Shown in pieces: positions 33,920-43,366 of a DNA stretch of 64,000 nucleotides. Made by a program: the position numbers and the translations under genes. Every line of letters begins with the position of its first letter. The stretch's first letter is position 1. Under the pieces are notes generated by a model. It was not told the DNA's origin. It ran no database searches and saw nothing but the letters and a program-made list of their open reading frames with translations. This DNA is from Granulicella mallensis MP5ACTX8 (GTDB taxonomy: Bacteria > Acidobacteriota > Terriglobia > Terriglobales > Acidobacteriaceae): positions 6,173,578 to 6,237,577 of the forward strand of contig NC_016631.1 in the NCBI RefSeq assembly GCF_000178955.2, in the 5' to 3' direction.

Positions 33920-35524
33920 CTAGGTTGCCAGGACAGAACGCAGCCGCAGCAGTCTTGATTGTAAGTGGTCCGTAAGGAGACGACGATCGTCAGGACGAAG
34001 CACCATTCGCCATAACATTCCAGCCGCAAGCGCTTCACATAGAACCGTAAGCGCAAACGTGGAGCTGTTGCCATGCAACCACCGATGAATCACCAGGAAC
34101 AACCCCATCGGTACGACCATGAGTGAAGTCGGCCGCAGGATCTGCAGCAGAAGTTCCACCCGGGAAAACTGAACCGCGCTCGTCTTCTTCATGCTGACGA
34201 AGAAGTGGAGGGCAGCACCAGCTATGGCTCCTACCAAGGTTCCCAGAGCCACCCCGACCGCTCCATACAAGCTTGCACCGATGACGCTGCAGGCCAGGTT
34301 GACGACACCCTCTCCGATCGGGGACAAGAGCATCTGACGCTGCTGCCCGGCGCTGAATCCAACCAGCGCATAAGGCATCAGGGTAAGCCGCACGATCTGT
34401 GCCAGTATCAATATTTCGGCAAAAGTGGCCGCGTGCGACGCATAGTCCGTACTGATCCACCAGCTCAGCATCGGGTGTAGTCCCAAAGAGAGAAACAGAC
34501 CAAGAAGACATAGAAGACAGGTGGAGAAGCGTGTGACCTTCAGGAGTACCCGGCCGAGATGTTCTGGCGTACTGTTGCTATGGATTGCGGTAGCAATCGG
34601 CATCACCGGGGTGATGATCGCGCTGTATGGAACCATCAGCATGTTGCTCAGCGTGGTCGCGATTGCGTAATAGGCCGCATGCTGGAAATCGAAGGCCGTC
34701 ACGATCGGCATGTCGAGACCCGAGATGAGCAGCGAAGTAAATTGGGTCAGCAGAATGGCTGCCGAGAATGAAAAGAATACGCGGACGGAGCTGCGCGAAA
34801 GCAGGCGAACACCAAACTGCGGCCGCGCTGGAAGGCGGCGAAGGGCCAGCCAGTAAATAAGAGGTTGAACCAGGACACCGATGGAACTCAGGCTGGCCAT
34901 CCAGACCAGGCCCCAATGATGAAGCGCAGCCCAGGCCGTTCCCACCGCGCTGATCACCTTTCCCGTCGTGCTTGCGATAGTGATGACAGCATTTCGCTGC
35001 AGCCCAACAAAAATGCCTGCAGTGGCGGCGAAGGGAAGCGTCACGATATATGAGAACCCGATAATCAGGAGGACTCGCCGGGCTATATCGTTCATAGTCT
35101 GCGAGCTGTGCTGTAGCAGGTCCGGAAGCTTCCAGGCCAAACCGAGAAGAGCTACCGTAGCCACACAAGAGGCGACCAGCAATAAGACCAATGCACTGCT
35201 CACCATCTGCGACATATAGCGCAGATCATTCCTGCTATCAGCTTGCGCCACAAAACGGCCCACCGCTCCCTGGATCGCGCTGTCCACCAGAAAGATATAG
35301 CCGCCCATCTGTAGCGTCAGAACCCAGATGGCGTAGCTGTCCTTACCCAGCGTACGGACCAACAATGGCGGCAGGACCAAGACCAGAACCCAGGCACTTC
35401 CCTGGCGAATCAGGTTCGCCGAGGCATTCTTGGATATAGTTCGGATGGTGGATGCAGGTACGGAAGACTTACCGAAATCGGACGGGTCCGGAGGGATATT
35501 CGGTGAGTCGTTTTTTTTCTCCAT
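33920..35524 (-). CDS. Wzx-type polysaccharide flippase (MOP superfamily)
   Basis: Membrane protein of 534 aa with about 12-14 hydrophobic helices, a typical oligosaccharide flippase length, after a ~30-residue polar N-terminus. The opening of the membrane part (NLIRQGSAWVLVLVLPPLLV) and the internal symmetry match the polysaccharide-transport/MOP group. It would move lipid-linked repeat units across the inner membrane. It is the first gene of the minus-strand set and is divergent from the Wzz-like gene. The C-terminus is basic (LQSRLLRLRSVLAT). Confidence 0.88.
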   Translation of the reverse strand: MEKKNDSPNIPPDPSDFGKSSVPASTIRTISKNASANLIRQGSAWVLVLVLPPLLVRTLGKDSYAIWVLTLQMGGYIFLVDSAIQGAVGRFVAQADSRNDLRYMSQMVSSALVLLLVASCVATVALLGLAWKLPDLLQHSSQTMNDIARRVLLIIGFSYIVTLPFAATAGIFVGLQRNAVITIASTTGKVISAVGTAWAALHHWGLVWMASLSSIGVLVQPLIYWLALRRLPARPQFGVRLLSRSSVRVFFSFSAAILLTQFTSLLISGLDMPIVTAFDFQHAAYYAIATTLSNMLMVPYSAIITPVMPIATAIHSNSTPEHLGRVLLKVTRFSTCLLCLLGLFLSLGLHPMLSWWISTDYASHAATFAEILILAQIVRLTLMPYALVGFSAGQQRQMLLSPIGEGVVNLACSVIGASLYGAVGVALGTLVGAIAGAALHFFVSMKKTSAVQFSRVELLLQILRPTSLMVVPMGLFLVIHRWLHGNSSTFALTVLCEALAAGMLWRMVLRPDDRRLLTDHLQSRLLRLRSVLAT

Positions 35525-35633
35525 GCTTAGCTCAGTGTACGCATTTCCCCGGCGAATGGACTATCATTAGCACTCCCTCACCCTTTGCCGGGTGCTGAAG
35601 CACCCTGAAAGCGCGTATAAAGAATTCAGCATT

Positions 35634-36821
35634 ATGGACACGACGCGACCACGGCAGCAGGCCATCGAAACTGACCAAGATTCTATTCCTGGTGCAACGA
35701 CAATAAGTACACCGATGACCTTTAGCAACTTTATAGATATTCTCTGGCAGAACAGGAAGGCCATTCTCCTCAGTGGCGCGAGTGTCTTCGTACTCGCGAC
35801 AATTCTGGCCTTTGTTCTCCCGTTTACCTATACGGCCAGCGCCACATTCCTGCCCCCCGGAACAAACACAGGTGGCTCCAGTGCAATCGCCATGATGGGG
35901 CAGTTATCGGCACTGGGCGGCGGCGGCGGCGCCAGCAGCCTACTCGGCGGCAAAAGCCAGGCCGACCTCTTCGTAGGACTTCTGAAGAGTCATTCCGTCT
36001 CTCACGCCTTGATCCAGCGCTTCGATTTGAAAAAGGTCTATAAGGTAAAAAAAGAAAGTGATGCCGCCAAAGCGCTTACAGCCCACAGTAACTTCGAGGC
36101 AGACAGCAAATCCTCCATCATCCAGATTGAGGTAACGGACAAGAGCCCCCAGCGAGCCAGCGACCTCGCCAATGGTTATCTCGAGGCACTCCAGGATGCA
36201 TCGGCTAACCTGGCGCTCACTGAAAGCTCCCAGCGCAGACTCTTCTACGAGCAGCGCCTGGCCAAGGAGCGCGACGATCTGGCCAACGCAGAGGTTGAAC
36301 TCAAGCAGGACCAGGAAAAATCCGGCCTGATCGCACCCGCCGGACAGACCGCGTCCGAACTTCAGACCCTCGCTCAACTGCGCTCGCAGGTGTCCGAACG
36401 CGAGGTGCGCCTGGCATCCCTCCAGTATTATGAGTCCGAAGACAATCCCGACGTCCTGCGTCTCCGTCAGGAGATTGCCAGTCTGAAGGAACATGTCGCT
36501 CAACTTGAAAATGGCCAAAACAAAGGGCAGTTCGGCAGCTTCTCTACCGCCCAGGTACCAGAGATGCAGCTCGAATACATTCGCAAGGCTCGTGACGTCA
36601 AGTACCACGAGGTCCTCTTCGAGAGCATAGCCAAGCAATATGAGGCAGCGCGCCTTGATGAGGCAAAGGACACACCACTCCAGATCATCGACAAGGCGAC
36701 TGTCCCCGACACCAAGTCAGGCCCTCATCGTGGCATCATCATGCTCATCGGCCTCATTCTTGGTCTCATGGCAGGTACGGTATGGGTCCTGTTTCGGGTT
36801 GCGCAACAGCAGGCCCGGTAA
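35634..36821 (+). CDS. Wzz-type chain-length determinant protein
   Basis: Inner-membrane co-polymerase of 395 aa from the ATG at 35634; an in-frame GTG at 35592 is possible. It has two membrane segments (about 45-63 and near the C-terminus 370-388), enclosing a periplasmic domain with long coiled coils (about 190-330) and a Gly/Ser-rich loop. The motif PDTKSGPHRGIIMLIGLILG before the second segment is typical. No tyrosine-kinase domain is fused and no kinase gene is nearby, so chain length is probably not controlled by phosphorylation from this locus. Confidence 0.9.
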   Translation: MDTTRPRQQAIETDQDSIPGATTISTPMTFSNFIDILWQNRKAILLSGASVFVLATILAFVLPFTYTASATFLPPGTNTGGSSAIAMMGQLSALGGGGGASSLLGGKSQADLFVGLLKSHSVSHALIQRFDLKKVYKVKKESDAAKALTAHSNFEADSKSSIIQIEVTDKSPQRASDLANGYLEALQDASANLALTESSQRRLFYEQRLAKERDDLANAEVELKQDQEKSGLIAPAGQTASELQTLAQLRSQVSEREVRLASLQYYESEDNPDVLRLRQEIASLKEHVAQLENGQNKGQFGSFSTAQVPEMQLEYIRKARDVKYHEVLFESIAKQYEAARLDEAKDTPLQIIDKATVPDTKSGPHRGIIMLIGLILGLMAGTVWVLFRVAQQQAR

Positions 36822-36859
36822 CCTCCGGACGCTGGCTACCGGTTCCGGGAGACGATCCG

Positions 36860-38164
36860 ATGGAGGGTCCCATTTCAATCCAGGCCGCAGGACAGCAATT
36901 CGGGCAGACCCGTCGACAGCCAGATATTCTGGCCTTTTTCGACAACGCCTTCGACTGGTTTTTCTACGTGTACGTCTTTGCCACCATCGCCCTGCCCGGT
37001 GGTTCATTTTACGGATTCAACTTCAAGTCCCCCATGTTTCTGGGCCTGCTTCCCCTGTCTGTTTACAGCTTGTTCCATCGCAAGCAGGCCACGCCAACCG
37101 AGATCGCGCTGGCGATCGCGGTTCCCGCCATTCTCACAGGCTGGGTGGTCCTGGGACTCAGTAATGGCTTCGCCTTATCGGGTGTAATGCGCCAATACAT
37201 GGACATCCTGATTACGGTGCTGATCTGCTGGCTGGCCACCATCTTTTGTAATAACGATGAGACCAGGCGGATAAAATTTCTGCGTCTCATCTTGAATGCC
37301 GTACTCGCAGCCGCAGTTTTAAAGATTGCAGTCATCGCTTATGCGGTAATACGCGGTATCCCTGTGGTCCAGATGGTGCAATTGCTGGACAAGATCTTTG
37401 ACACCGAGTTGATGACAATGGATCTGGGAGACCTGTTTGGACGGGTCCAGTTTGTCTCCGACGGACTCATTCCAGTTTGCGTCTTCATTCTCCTGCGTCA
37501 TCGCGACCGTCTGAAGATCGGCAATGCCTTGGCATCGCTGATGATTCTGCTGTTGCTCATCTCGGTCACTTTCAGCTTTTCACGCTTCTTCTGGGGCTTT
37601 ACGGCCTTCGCCTTTATCGTGGGTCTTGCCCTGGGAAAGAGGGACAGGTTTCAGCTCAGCGTGATCGTCGTACTCAGCCTCTCCTTCCTCGCGGCCCTGC
37701 CTGCTCTCGTGAGCGTGTATCAGCTTCGCTTTTCGACAGCTGTTGCCGGAGGCTCGGATGAGCTACGCACGGAGCAAGTTCCGCCCTTGCTCCGCTTCTT
37801 CACTTCGGCTCCATTCTTTGGCCATGGCATGGGAAGCTATACGAACGAAGACGTACGCGGCGAGACCGAGGCAGGGCGCGCTGCCTATGAAGTACAACTG
37901 CTTTCCGTTCCCGCCCAGATTGGCCTTCTGGGGACGTCGCTCTTTTTGATCCTGGGTTTCTACTACTATGACCACCTTTGGTGGAAGAGCCCATTAAAGT
38001 GGTCGGATCGAATTGGAATCACGCTGTTGCTTGCTTTCTGGGTCGCAGCGGGATTGACCAACCCCCTGCTGTTTCATCCCCTCTCGGGGATAAACTACGC
38101 CGCGCTTGCCACACTCGCCACGCTCAGAAGCAAGAAGAATGCGACTCTCACGCCATCCACTTAG
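36860..38164 (+). CDS. O-antigen ligase/polymerase-like membrane protein
   Basis: A 434-aa protein with around 11-12 hydrophobic helices, from the ATG at 36860 preceded by GGGAGA; the frame could also start at 36782, overlapping the Wzz-like gene. A large polar loop lies near residues 290-340 (LRFSTAVAGGSDELRTEQVP, then FFGHGMGSYTNED), the layout of Wzy polymerases and WaaL ligases. Sequence alone does not separate polymerase from ligase. It follows the chain-length gene on the same strand, which favours a polymerase role. Confidence 0.75.
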   Translation: MEGPISIQAAGQQFGQTRRQPDILAFFDNAFDWFFYVYVFATIALPGGSFYGFNFKSPMFLGLLPLSVYSLFHRKQATPTEIALAIAVPAILTGWVVLGLSNGFALSGVMRQYMDILITVLICWLATIFCNNDETRRIKFLRLILNAVLAAAVLKIAVIAYAVIRGIPVVQMVQLLDKIFDTELMTMDLGDLFGRVQFVSDGLIPVCVFILLRHRDRLKIGNALASLMILLLLISVTFSFSRFFWGFTAFAFIVGLALGKRDRFQLSVIVVLSLSFLAALPALVSVYQLRFSTAVAGGSDELRTEQVPPLLRFFTSAPFFGHGMGSYTNEDVRGETEAGRAAYEVQLLSVPAQIGLLGTSLFLILGFYYYDHLWWKSPLKWSDRIGITLLLAFWVAAGLTNPLLFHPLSGINYAALATLATLRSKKNATLTPST

Positions 38165-38274
38165 AGCAAATTTCCTGTTACTGGGAAGTTGAATCGGGCG
38201 TGCAGTGCCGTTTTTCTGGGGAAAAACGGCCATAAATGTCGCGGTTCCGCCATACACCTACAGGAATTTGATCT
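38163..38274. repeat. 112-bp element with terminal inverted repeats and a central hairpin
   Basis: The ends are AGAGCAAATTTCCTGT (38163-38178) and ACAGGAATTTGATCT (38260-38274), imperfect inverted repeats. Inside is a perfect 9-bp hairpin GCCGTTTTT/AAAAACGGC (38207-38215, 38222-38230) that probably terminates both convergent neighbours. About 30 bp of the right half recurs at 45391-45435 in reverse orientation, so this is a dispersed element. Confidence 0.7.
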
Positions 38275-38294
38275 AGCTCACGAGCCCCAGTTGC

Positions 38295-39725
38295 CTATTT
38301 CGCAACCCACTTCTTGTTCTCACACACATACAGGCTCTTCCCATACAGGCTATCTCCACTTGAAAGATTGCTATAAAGCGATCCGGTAACGCAAACCCCA
38401 GCACCCGGAGGAGGTGGGCCAGAGCCATTGGTCCAGGTCAAGCCACCCTGAACGATCCCCGTTGCTGTGCTCTGCGAAATCACACCATTGGCTCCGAAGT
38501 GCGTATCCCCTTCTACGACATCCCATGCCGAGATGCCCTTTGTGTTCCCGACCACGGGGGTTGCATGTGCGTAGTTGCCGGCAGAGCCATGAATTGTCAG
38601 GCTTCCCGCCGTCCCTGTGCCATTCCAGTCGATGAGTTCAGCCATGGGGTGCTCAGCCTGAAAATCCACCCCCTCGAGAATGATCGTGTTATTCAATCCG
38701 AACACCTGGAGAAACGCTTTCGAACTTCCGGGCCGGGCACTCTCGTAAACAGTGCCGCCGAAGAGACTCAATATGCTTGAATTTCCCACCATATTGATGA
38801 TGGGGCCGGAGTCCTGTTCGAAGTGAACTCCATGCCCTTCGTAGGCTACGTTCGTGCCGCTTAGTGCGAACTTATTCCCCGCATAGAAAGGCTGGCCAGG
38901 AACACCGCCCGTATAGTCGATCGATCCGCCATATTGCTTAATCTCATACCCGATATCGTTTACTATGCCGGTCTGGTAATTGTTGTTGATTACTACAGCA
39001 TAAAGATCGAACTGTTCCCCAGCGCCTACGGTGTTGTTCGGCGCCCAAATTCCTTGATAGTTATTCGAAATCTCTCCGCCCATTTGACTGTTCAGCGAAC
39101 TGAAGCCACCAAGCATAATGCCCGTGTGGAAACCCTCAATATGCAGATTTTGATTCGACTGTGCATATGCGCCATAGTCGGAAGGAACGACTACACCCGA
39201 AGGATCGCCGCCAATGAGAAGACCGGTGGTATCGCCGAAGCCCGCGCCAAGATGATTTCCTGGCCCTTGCAACCAGAGATTGTTGATTCCACCGGTGACA
39301 TTCGCGTAAGAGTCGGACAGGAAGCCGGCCTCTGCAATGGCCATGGTTTTGCCGAGATAAACAATCTGCGCTCCATTCCCCTCAATCGTTACGCAATTCG
39401 GCTTGATCATCGTCGTCGAAGATGAATACTTGCCGGGTGGGATCCTGATAACTCCGCAATGTTGCACGCGTTCTCCCGAGGTATGGACAGGCATCAGAGG
39501 AAGCTTGAGAATCGCCGCGTTAACCTGGGCCCCCAGATCCGTGCCGCTGTCTGCAGCAACTTCGACTCCGCTCCCCGAACCGTTCGTGGGCGTCACTGCG
39601 GCAGACCTGGCCGGTTCGCTCCCATTGCCGGGCGTGCCTCTGTAGGCGGGGACCTGAGCCTGAAGGGACGCACAGAGCAAAGCGGACACGGCTAGTTGTT
39701 TTACTAAGGTCGAATACTTCAGCAA
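38295..39725 (-). CDS. Secreted right-handed beta-helix protein
   Basis: Exported protein of 476 aa with a signal peptide (about 1-23, cleavage near SLQAQ). A Gly/Ser/Thr/Pro-rich segment follows (about 30-60), then a pectate-lyase/phage-tailspike-like beta-helix (about 85-420) with regular N-x-G and hydrophobic ladders (for example GVIRIPPGKYSSSTTMIKPN and NNYQGIWAPNN). The C-terminus has a Pro-run linker (GPPPPGAG) and a small domain with two Cys. It lies in the polysaccharide region and may cleave or bind the exported glycan. The substrate is unknown. Confidence 0.75.
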   Translation of the reverse strand: MLKYSTLVKQLAVSALLCASLQAQVPAYRGTPGNGSEPARSAAVTPTNGSGSGVEVAADSGTDLGAQVNAAILKLPLMPVHTSGERVQHCGVIRIPPGKYSSSTTMIKPNCVTIEGNGAQIVYLGKTMAIAEAGFLSDSYANVTGGINNLWLQGPGNHLGAGFGDTTGLLIGGDPSGVVVPSDYGAYAQSNQNLHIEGFHTGIMLGGFSSLNSQMGGEISNNYQGIWAPNNTVGAGEQFDLYAVVINNNYQTGIVNDIGYEIKQYGGSIDYTGGVPGQPFYAGNKFALSGTNVAYEGHGVHFEQDSGPIINMVGNSSILSLFGGTVYESARPGSSKAFLQVFGLNNTIILEGVDFQAEHPMAELIDWNGTGTAGSLTIHGSAGNYAHATPVVGNTKGISAWDVVEGDTHFGANGVISQSTATGIVQGGLTWTNGSGPPPPGAGVCVTGSLYSNLSSGDSLYGKSLYVCENKKWVAK

Positions 39726-39910
39726 GGTCCTTTACCTCGAATCATTTTGCGACGGGCAAACAGCAGCCACAGGAATCATGTTCGCTCAAAGCTGGGTGGC
39801 TCTTCAACGAAGGACGCCGAATGCCTTGTAGCGCGCAGCAAGGGTACGTAGTGAGGCAAGCTGTAGAAGCTTGGGGGCCCTTGATAAAAGTCTGACGGCC
39901 ATATCGTAAG

Positions 39911-41518
39911 ATGGCAGTAATTCTTATGCCATCGCATCCTTTACCTCGTCGAATCTATCTCTTCCTTCTCGTGATTGGGAGCTTGCTGCTAGCGATTCCT
40001 TTTCACCTTCGTCCGGAAAACTTTATCGTCGACGATGGTTTCTTCTACCCGCAGGTGGCACGCTTCATCGTGCATGGGCAGGGAAGCACCTTCAATGGAA
40101 TCGTGCCGACCAATGGGTATCACCCCCTATGGATGGGGATCTGCGTCATCGCTGCCTGGATCACGCCCTCATCGAATGCGCTGATCCAGATTCTCGGCAT
40201 CGTCCAGGACCTGCTTCTGGTGGGCTCCATTGCATTGATCGCGTACATCGCCAGGGCTGCCAGGCTGCGGGGCGCAGCGCTTGCATGCGTACCACTTCTC
40301 TTCTTCGGAATGGTAGTGGGAATGTGGCGGCTGCTCGAGGCTAACCTCGCACTCTCTCTGCAATTGGGAGTGCTGATCCTGGTTATTCCTGTGTTTCCCG
40401 ATCTGCAGAAGCGGTTGGGGCGTTGGCGAAATCCGCTTACGGGCGCGTTGCTCGGACTGGTCATGCTCGCACGCCTCGACCTTATGTTTTTTGTATTCAC
40501 CGTGCTGGTCTATGAACTCTTCCGCAGAGATGAATCTTCTACCTGGACCTCACGGCTCATCGATTGCGTCGGGCAGAGCATCATCATCGGCCTGCTACTG
40601 GCCCCCTATCTCGCGTGGAACTGGACGAACTTTCATCATCTGCTCCCCATCAGCGGAGCGATCAAAAGCTCCTTTCCCCATGTGCAGCATTGGGGCCTGG
40701 CAGGCTACATGTACCCCGTTGCCGCTGCCATTCTGCTGAATGCCTCACTTCTGTTCAAGCCAGCACGAACAAGCTTCGATAAACTCTGTCTCCTGACGTC
40801 GGCCGCCGCCGCCCTGCACATGATGTACACCATCAGCTTCGGCCAGATGGCGCCCTGGTACCTCACCACAGGCTACCTGGCTGTGGCGTTCTGCATCATC
40901 TGGGTCACAGAGTGGCTGCTGCAACGCATACCTGCCCTGGCCTGGCTGGAACCCGCTCTCGCTGGCTTCTTCTTCCTGGCCTTCCTGATGCTGGGAGCCC
41001 TTCGGCTCTTTTCAAACTTCACCTACACCCATCTTCGTACCGGCCAGCTCTCCTTTAATGGAACTTATCGAGAACCTAAAAAAGCGCTTGCCGAGAAGCT
41101 CGATCAAGCTCTACCACCGGGCAGCCGGGTCATGATCTTCGACGCTCCCGGCGGAGTAGCGTTCTACTCTCACGCGGGTATCCTTCCCGTAGACGGACTC
41201 ATCTCCGACTATGCCTATAACCGCGAAGTCGTCAGCGAAACCCTGACCGGCTATATGAGCAAGGAGCACATCGACTACTTCATAGCTCCGTACCTGCATG
41301 CCGGACAGACCTATGACAGGCTCCATATGCAGGGGACAAGCATACCCACCGGGCAGGTCATGACCGTCGAAGCGCCCCTCACGCATCAAAGCGCTGGGTC
41401 GATCACCCTCACCGATGCAAATCTTGTCCTGCGCTTTCGCGAGATAAACCCCGACCTCGAGACGATTTATCCCGAGGTCGGAGTCTGGCGTGTTCCGCAT
41501 CCGGGTGATACCCACTAG
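39911..41518 (+). CDS. GT-C-fold membrane glycosyltransferase-like protein
   Basis: A 535-aa integral membrane protein with ~11 hydrophobic helices. The first periplasmic loop holds the acidic pair NFIVDDGFFYPQVARFI (about 37-53) followed by GIVPTNGYHPLWMG, as in lipid-phosphate-sugar-dependent (PMT/ArnT/GT39-like) enzymes. The last ~170 residues are soluble, with PPGSRVMIFDAPGGVAFYSH and LPVDGLISDYAYNR, a periplasmic domain. It probably decorates a glycan or lipid using a polyprenyl-phosphate sugar. The start at 39911 or the Met at 39926 is possible. Confidence 0.75.
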   Translation: MAVILMPSHPLPRRIYLFLLVIGSLLLAIPFHLRPENFIVDDGFFYPQVARFIVHGQGSTFNGIVPTNGYHPLWMGICVIAAWITPSSNALIQILGIVQDLLLVGSIALIAYIARAARLRGAALACVPLLFFGMVVGMWRLLEANLALSLQLGVLILVIPVFPDLQKRLGRWRNPLTGALLGLVMLARLDLMFFVFTVLVYELFRRDESSTWTSRLIDCVGQSIIIGLLLAPYLAWNWTNFHHLLPISGAIKSSFPHVQHWGLAGYMYPVAAAILLNASLLFKPARTSFDKLCLLTSAAAALHMMYTISFGQMAPWYLTTGYLAVAFCIIWVTEWLLQRIPALAWLEPALAGFFFLAFLMLGALRLFSNFTYTHLRTGQLSFNGTYREPKKALAEKLDQALPPGSRVMIFDAPGGVAFYSHAGILPVDGLISDYAYNREVVSETLTGYMSKEHIDYFIAPYLHAGQTYDRLHMQGTSIPTGQVMTVEAPLTHQSAGSITLTDANLVLRFREINPDLETIYPEVGVWRVPHPGDTH

Positions 41519-41557
41519 CGCTACAGAGAGCTGGCGAGATACGCTTCTCTGCCGGCT

Positions 41558-43078
41558 TTACTTACCAATACAGAAGGTCGAGAAGATACGTCCCAGGATA
41601 TCGTCCGTCGTCGTTGCGCCGGTCAGAGAGTCGAGTGCGCGCAAGGCTGCGTGCAGATCCAGCAACATAAGCTCGTGAGGCAGGCCGTTGATGTTGGCGG
41701 CTTGCGCGGTGGCGAGGGCTTGCAGGGTTGTGGCGACGGCTTCCTGCTGGCGCAGGTTGTTCAGGGCGCCGGAGTCGGCGAGGGCTCCCTCGGCTTGTAG
41801 GGCGCGGAGGATGGCTGTGCGCAGTTCTTCCAGTCCTTCGCCGGTGAGGGCAGAGGTCAGAATTGGCGCTGGCGTTCCCTCAGGGGCTAAAGCCCCTTTG
41901 CTTTGTCTGGTGGGAATGTACGGGCTGAAGCCCGTACCCTTCAAGCTAGAACTTGTGTCCTGCGAGCTGAAGTTCGTGCCCTTCGACATGAAGGCTGTGC
42001 TCTTCAGGCTGAAGTCCGAACCCTGCAAATCGATCTTGTTGAGCACCAGCAGGTGCGGGCGGCCTTCGAGGGAGGCGGCCAGGGTTCGTTCTTCTTCCGT
42101 CATCGTCTGCGTGGCGTCGTGGATGAGCAGTACTAGGTCGGCGTCGGCGAGGGCTTCGTGGGAGCGGGCGATGCCGAGGGCTTCGGCTTCGTCGGCGGGG
42201 CGGTCGCCCTGCAGACGCAGGCCGGCAGTGTCGATAAGGCGTAGCGGAATGCCGCCCAGGGCTAGTGATTCCTCCACGGTATCGCGGGTGGTGCCGGGCA
42301 GCGGGGTGACGATGGCGCGGTCGCGCTCCAGCAGGCGGTTAAAGAGCGACGACTTACCCGCGTTGGGGCGGCCGACCAGCGCGAGGGAGGCGCCGGAGCG
42401 CAGCATCTGGCCGTGACGAAAGCTTGCGGCCAGGGCTTCGAGCGGGGTCTGCACGGAGAGGATCGCGGCTTCGATCTGGGAGGGGGGGACGACGTCGACG
42501 TCGTCCAGCTCTCCTGAGGCGAAGTCCATTCCGGCTTCGAGCAGGGCGATCAGGTGCAGCAGCGACTCCTTGGCCGGAGCCACGCGGCGGCTCATCGCGC
42601 CGCCCATCTGCTGCGCGGCTACGCGGGCCTGGTCGAGCGTCTGCGCGGCGATGAGGTCGTGAACGGCTTCGGCCTGGGTAAGGTCGAGGCGTCCGGAGAG
42701 GAAGGCGCGCTGCGTGAACTCGCCCGGGGTTGCCAGGCGTGCGCCATGCGACAGTGCCGCGCGTACGATCGCCTCCAGCACTACCGGCGAGCCGTGTGCG
42801 GCGATCTCGATGAGGTCGTCGCCGGTGTAGGAGTGCGGGGCGAGGAAGGCGGTGACGATGGCGTCGTCGAGAGTTTTGGCGTTGGGGTCCGCGGAATCGA
42901 GTACGCGGGCGAAGCGGGCGCGGGCGTGCTCCAGCGGTTGGGTCAGTTGGAGGAGTTGTGCGGCGATGGGGAGCGATTGCGGACCCGCAAGCCGCACAAT
43001 GCCGATACCGCCGCGGCCCGGCGGTGTCGAAATCGCGACGATGGTGTCGACGTCGGGCGAGGCGGGGTGCGTGGGCAT
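41558..43078 (-). CDS. mnmE: tRNA uridine-5-carboxymethylaminomethyl modification GTPase MnmE, with repeat insertion
   Basis: With MnmG it modifies U34 of certain tRNAs. The 506-residue protein has the N-terminal folate-binding domain (DTIVAISTPPGRGGIGIVRL), a helical domain, an inserted G domain (VGRPNAGKSSLFNRLLERD, PGTTRD, NKID) and the C-terminal FSTFCIGK catalytic Cys motif. The ATG at 43078 is chosen; upstream frame is non-conserved. Between G4 (NKID) and G5 (SALTGEG) it carries an unusual ~40-residue insertion of five heptapeptides (LKGTGFS-like) plus PYIPTRQSKGALAPEG. MnmE is usually ~450 aa, so this accounts for much of the excess. Confidence 0.95.
   Translation of the reverse strand: MPTHPASPDVDTIVAISTPPGRGGIGIVRLAGPQSLPIAAQLLQLTQPLEHARARFARVLDSADPNAKTLDDAIVTAFLAPHSYTGDDLIEIAAHGSPVVLEAIVRAALSHGARLATPGEFTQRAFLSGRLDLTQAEAVHDLIAAQTLDQARVAAQQMGGAMSRRVAPAKESLLHLIALLEAGMDFASGELDDVDVVPPSQIEAAILSVQTPLEALAASFRHGQMLRSGASLALVGRPNAGKSSLFNRLLERDRAIVTPLPGTTRDTVEESLALGGIPLRLIDTAGLRLQGDRPADEAEALGIARSHEALADADLVLLIHDATQTMTEEERTLAASLEGRPHLLVLNKIDLQGSDFSLKSTAFMSKGTNFSSQDTSSSLKGTGFSPYIPTRQSKGALAPEGTPAPILTSALTGEGLEELRTAILRALQAEGALADSGALNNLRQQEAVATTLQALATAQAANINGLPHELMLLDLHAALRALDSLTGATTTDDILGRIFSTFCIGK
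41883..42028. repeat. Repeat array inside mnmE: five 21-bp tandem units plus hairpins
   Basis: Units begin at 41924, 41945, 41966, 41987 and 42008, each 21 bp, with consensus close to GCTGAAGyCCGTrCCCTTCAA. They are read in frame on the minus strand. Just left of them are a GGGGCTAAAGCCCC palindrome (41883-41896) and the palindrome TACGGGCTGAAGCCCGTA (41919-41936), overlapping the first unit. The same style of palindrome is seen elsewhere only in intergenic DNA. Confidence 0.88.
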
Positions 43079-43366
43079 AGTTAAGGATGACACGATTGGT
43101 TCTGGCTGGATGTTCCGTGCAACAGTTGTCGCCGCGCCAGAATTCGGGACAGTCGCGAACTGTAGAGGTGACACCCAATGCGGGGGGCCTTCGCGTACCG
43201 CTCAGGATGACGACGAAAAACAGGCAACGGCGCACGTCTACCCCTCTACAACCCCTGCCCCTGTAATACCCCAGCAATCATCCCACCGCGCCATGCCCGC
43301 CACCATTTATCATAGGAGTTGCGGATTTTGCGCCTTTCTCGCAACCGCCAAGAATAGGAAATCCCT

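Noticed and set aside
35592..35633. GTG start for the Wzz-like protein
   Set aside because: It is possible, but the added residues are not family-like; the ATG at 35634 was preferred.
41924..42028. Regular 21-bp repeats as a possible CRISPR array
   Set aside because: There are no spacers; units are contiguous, in frame and inside mnmE.
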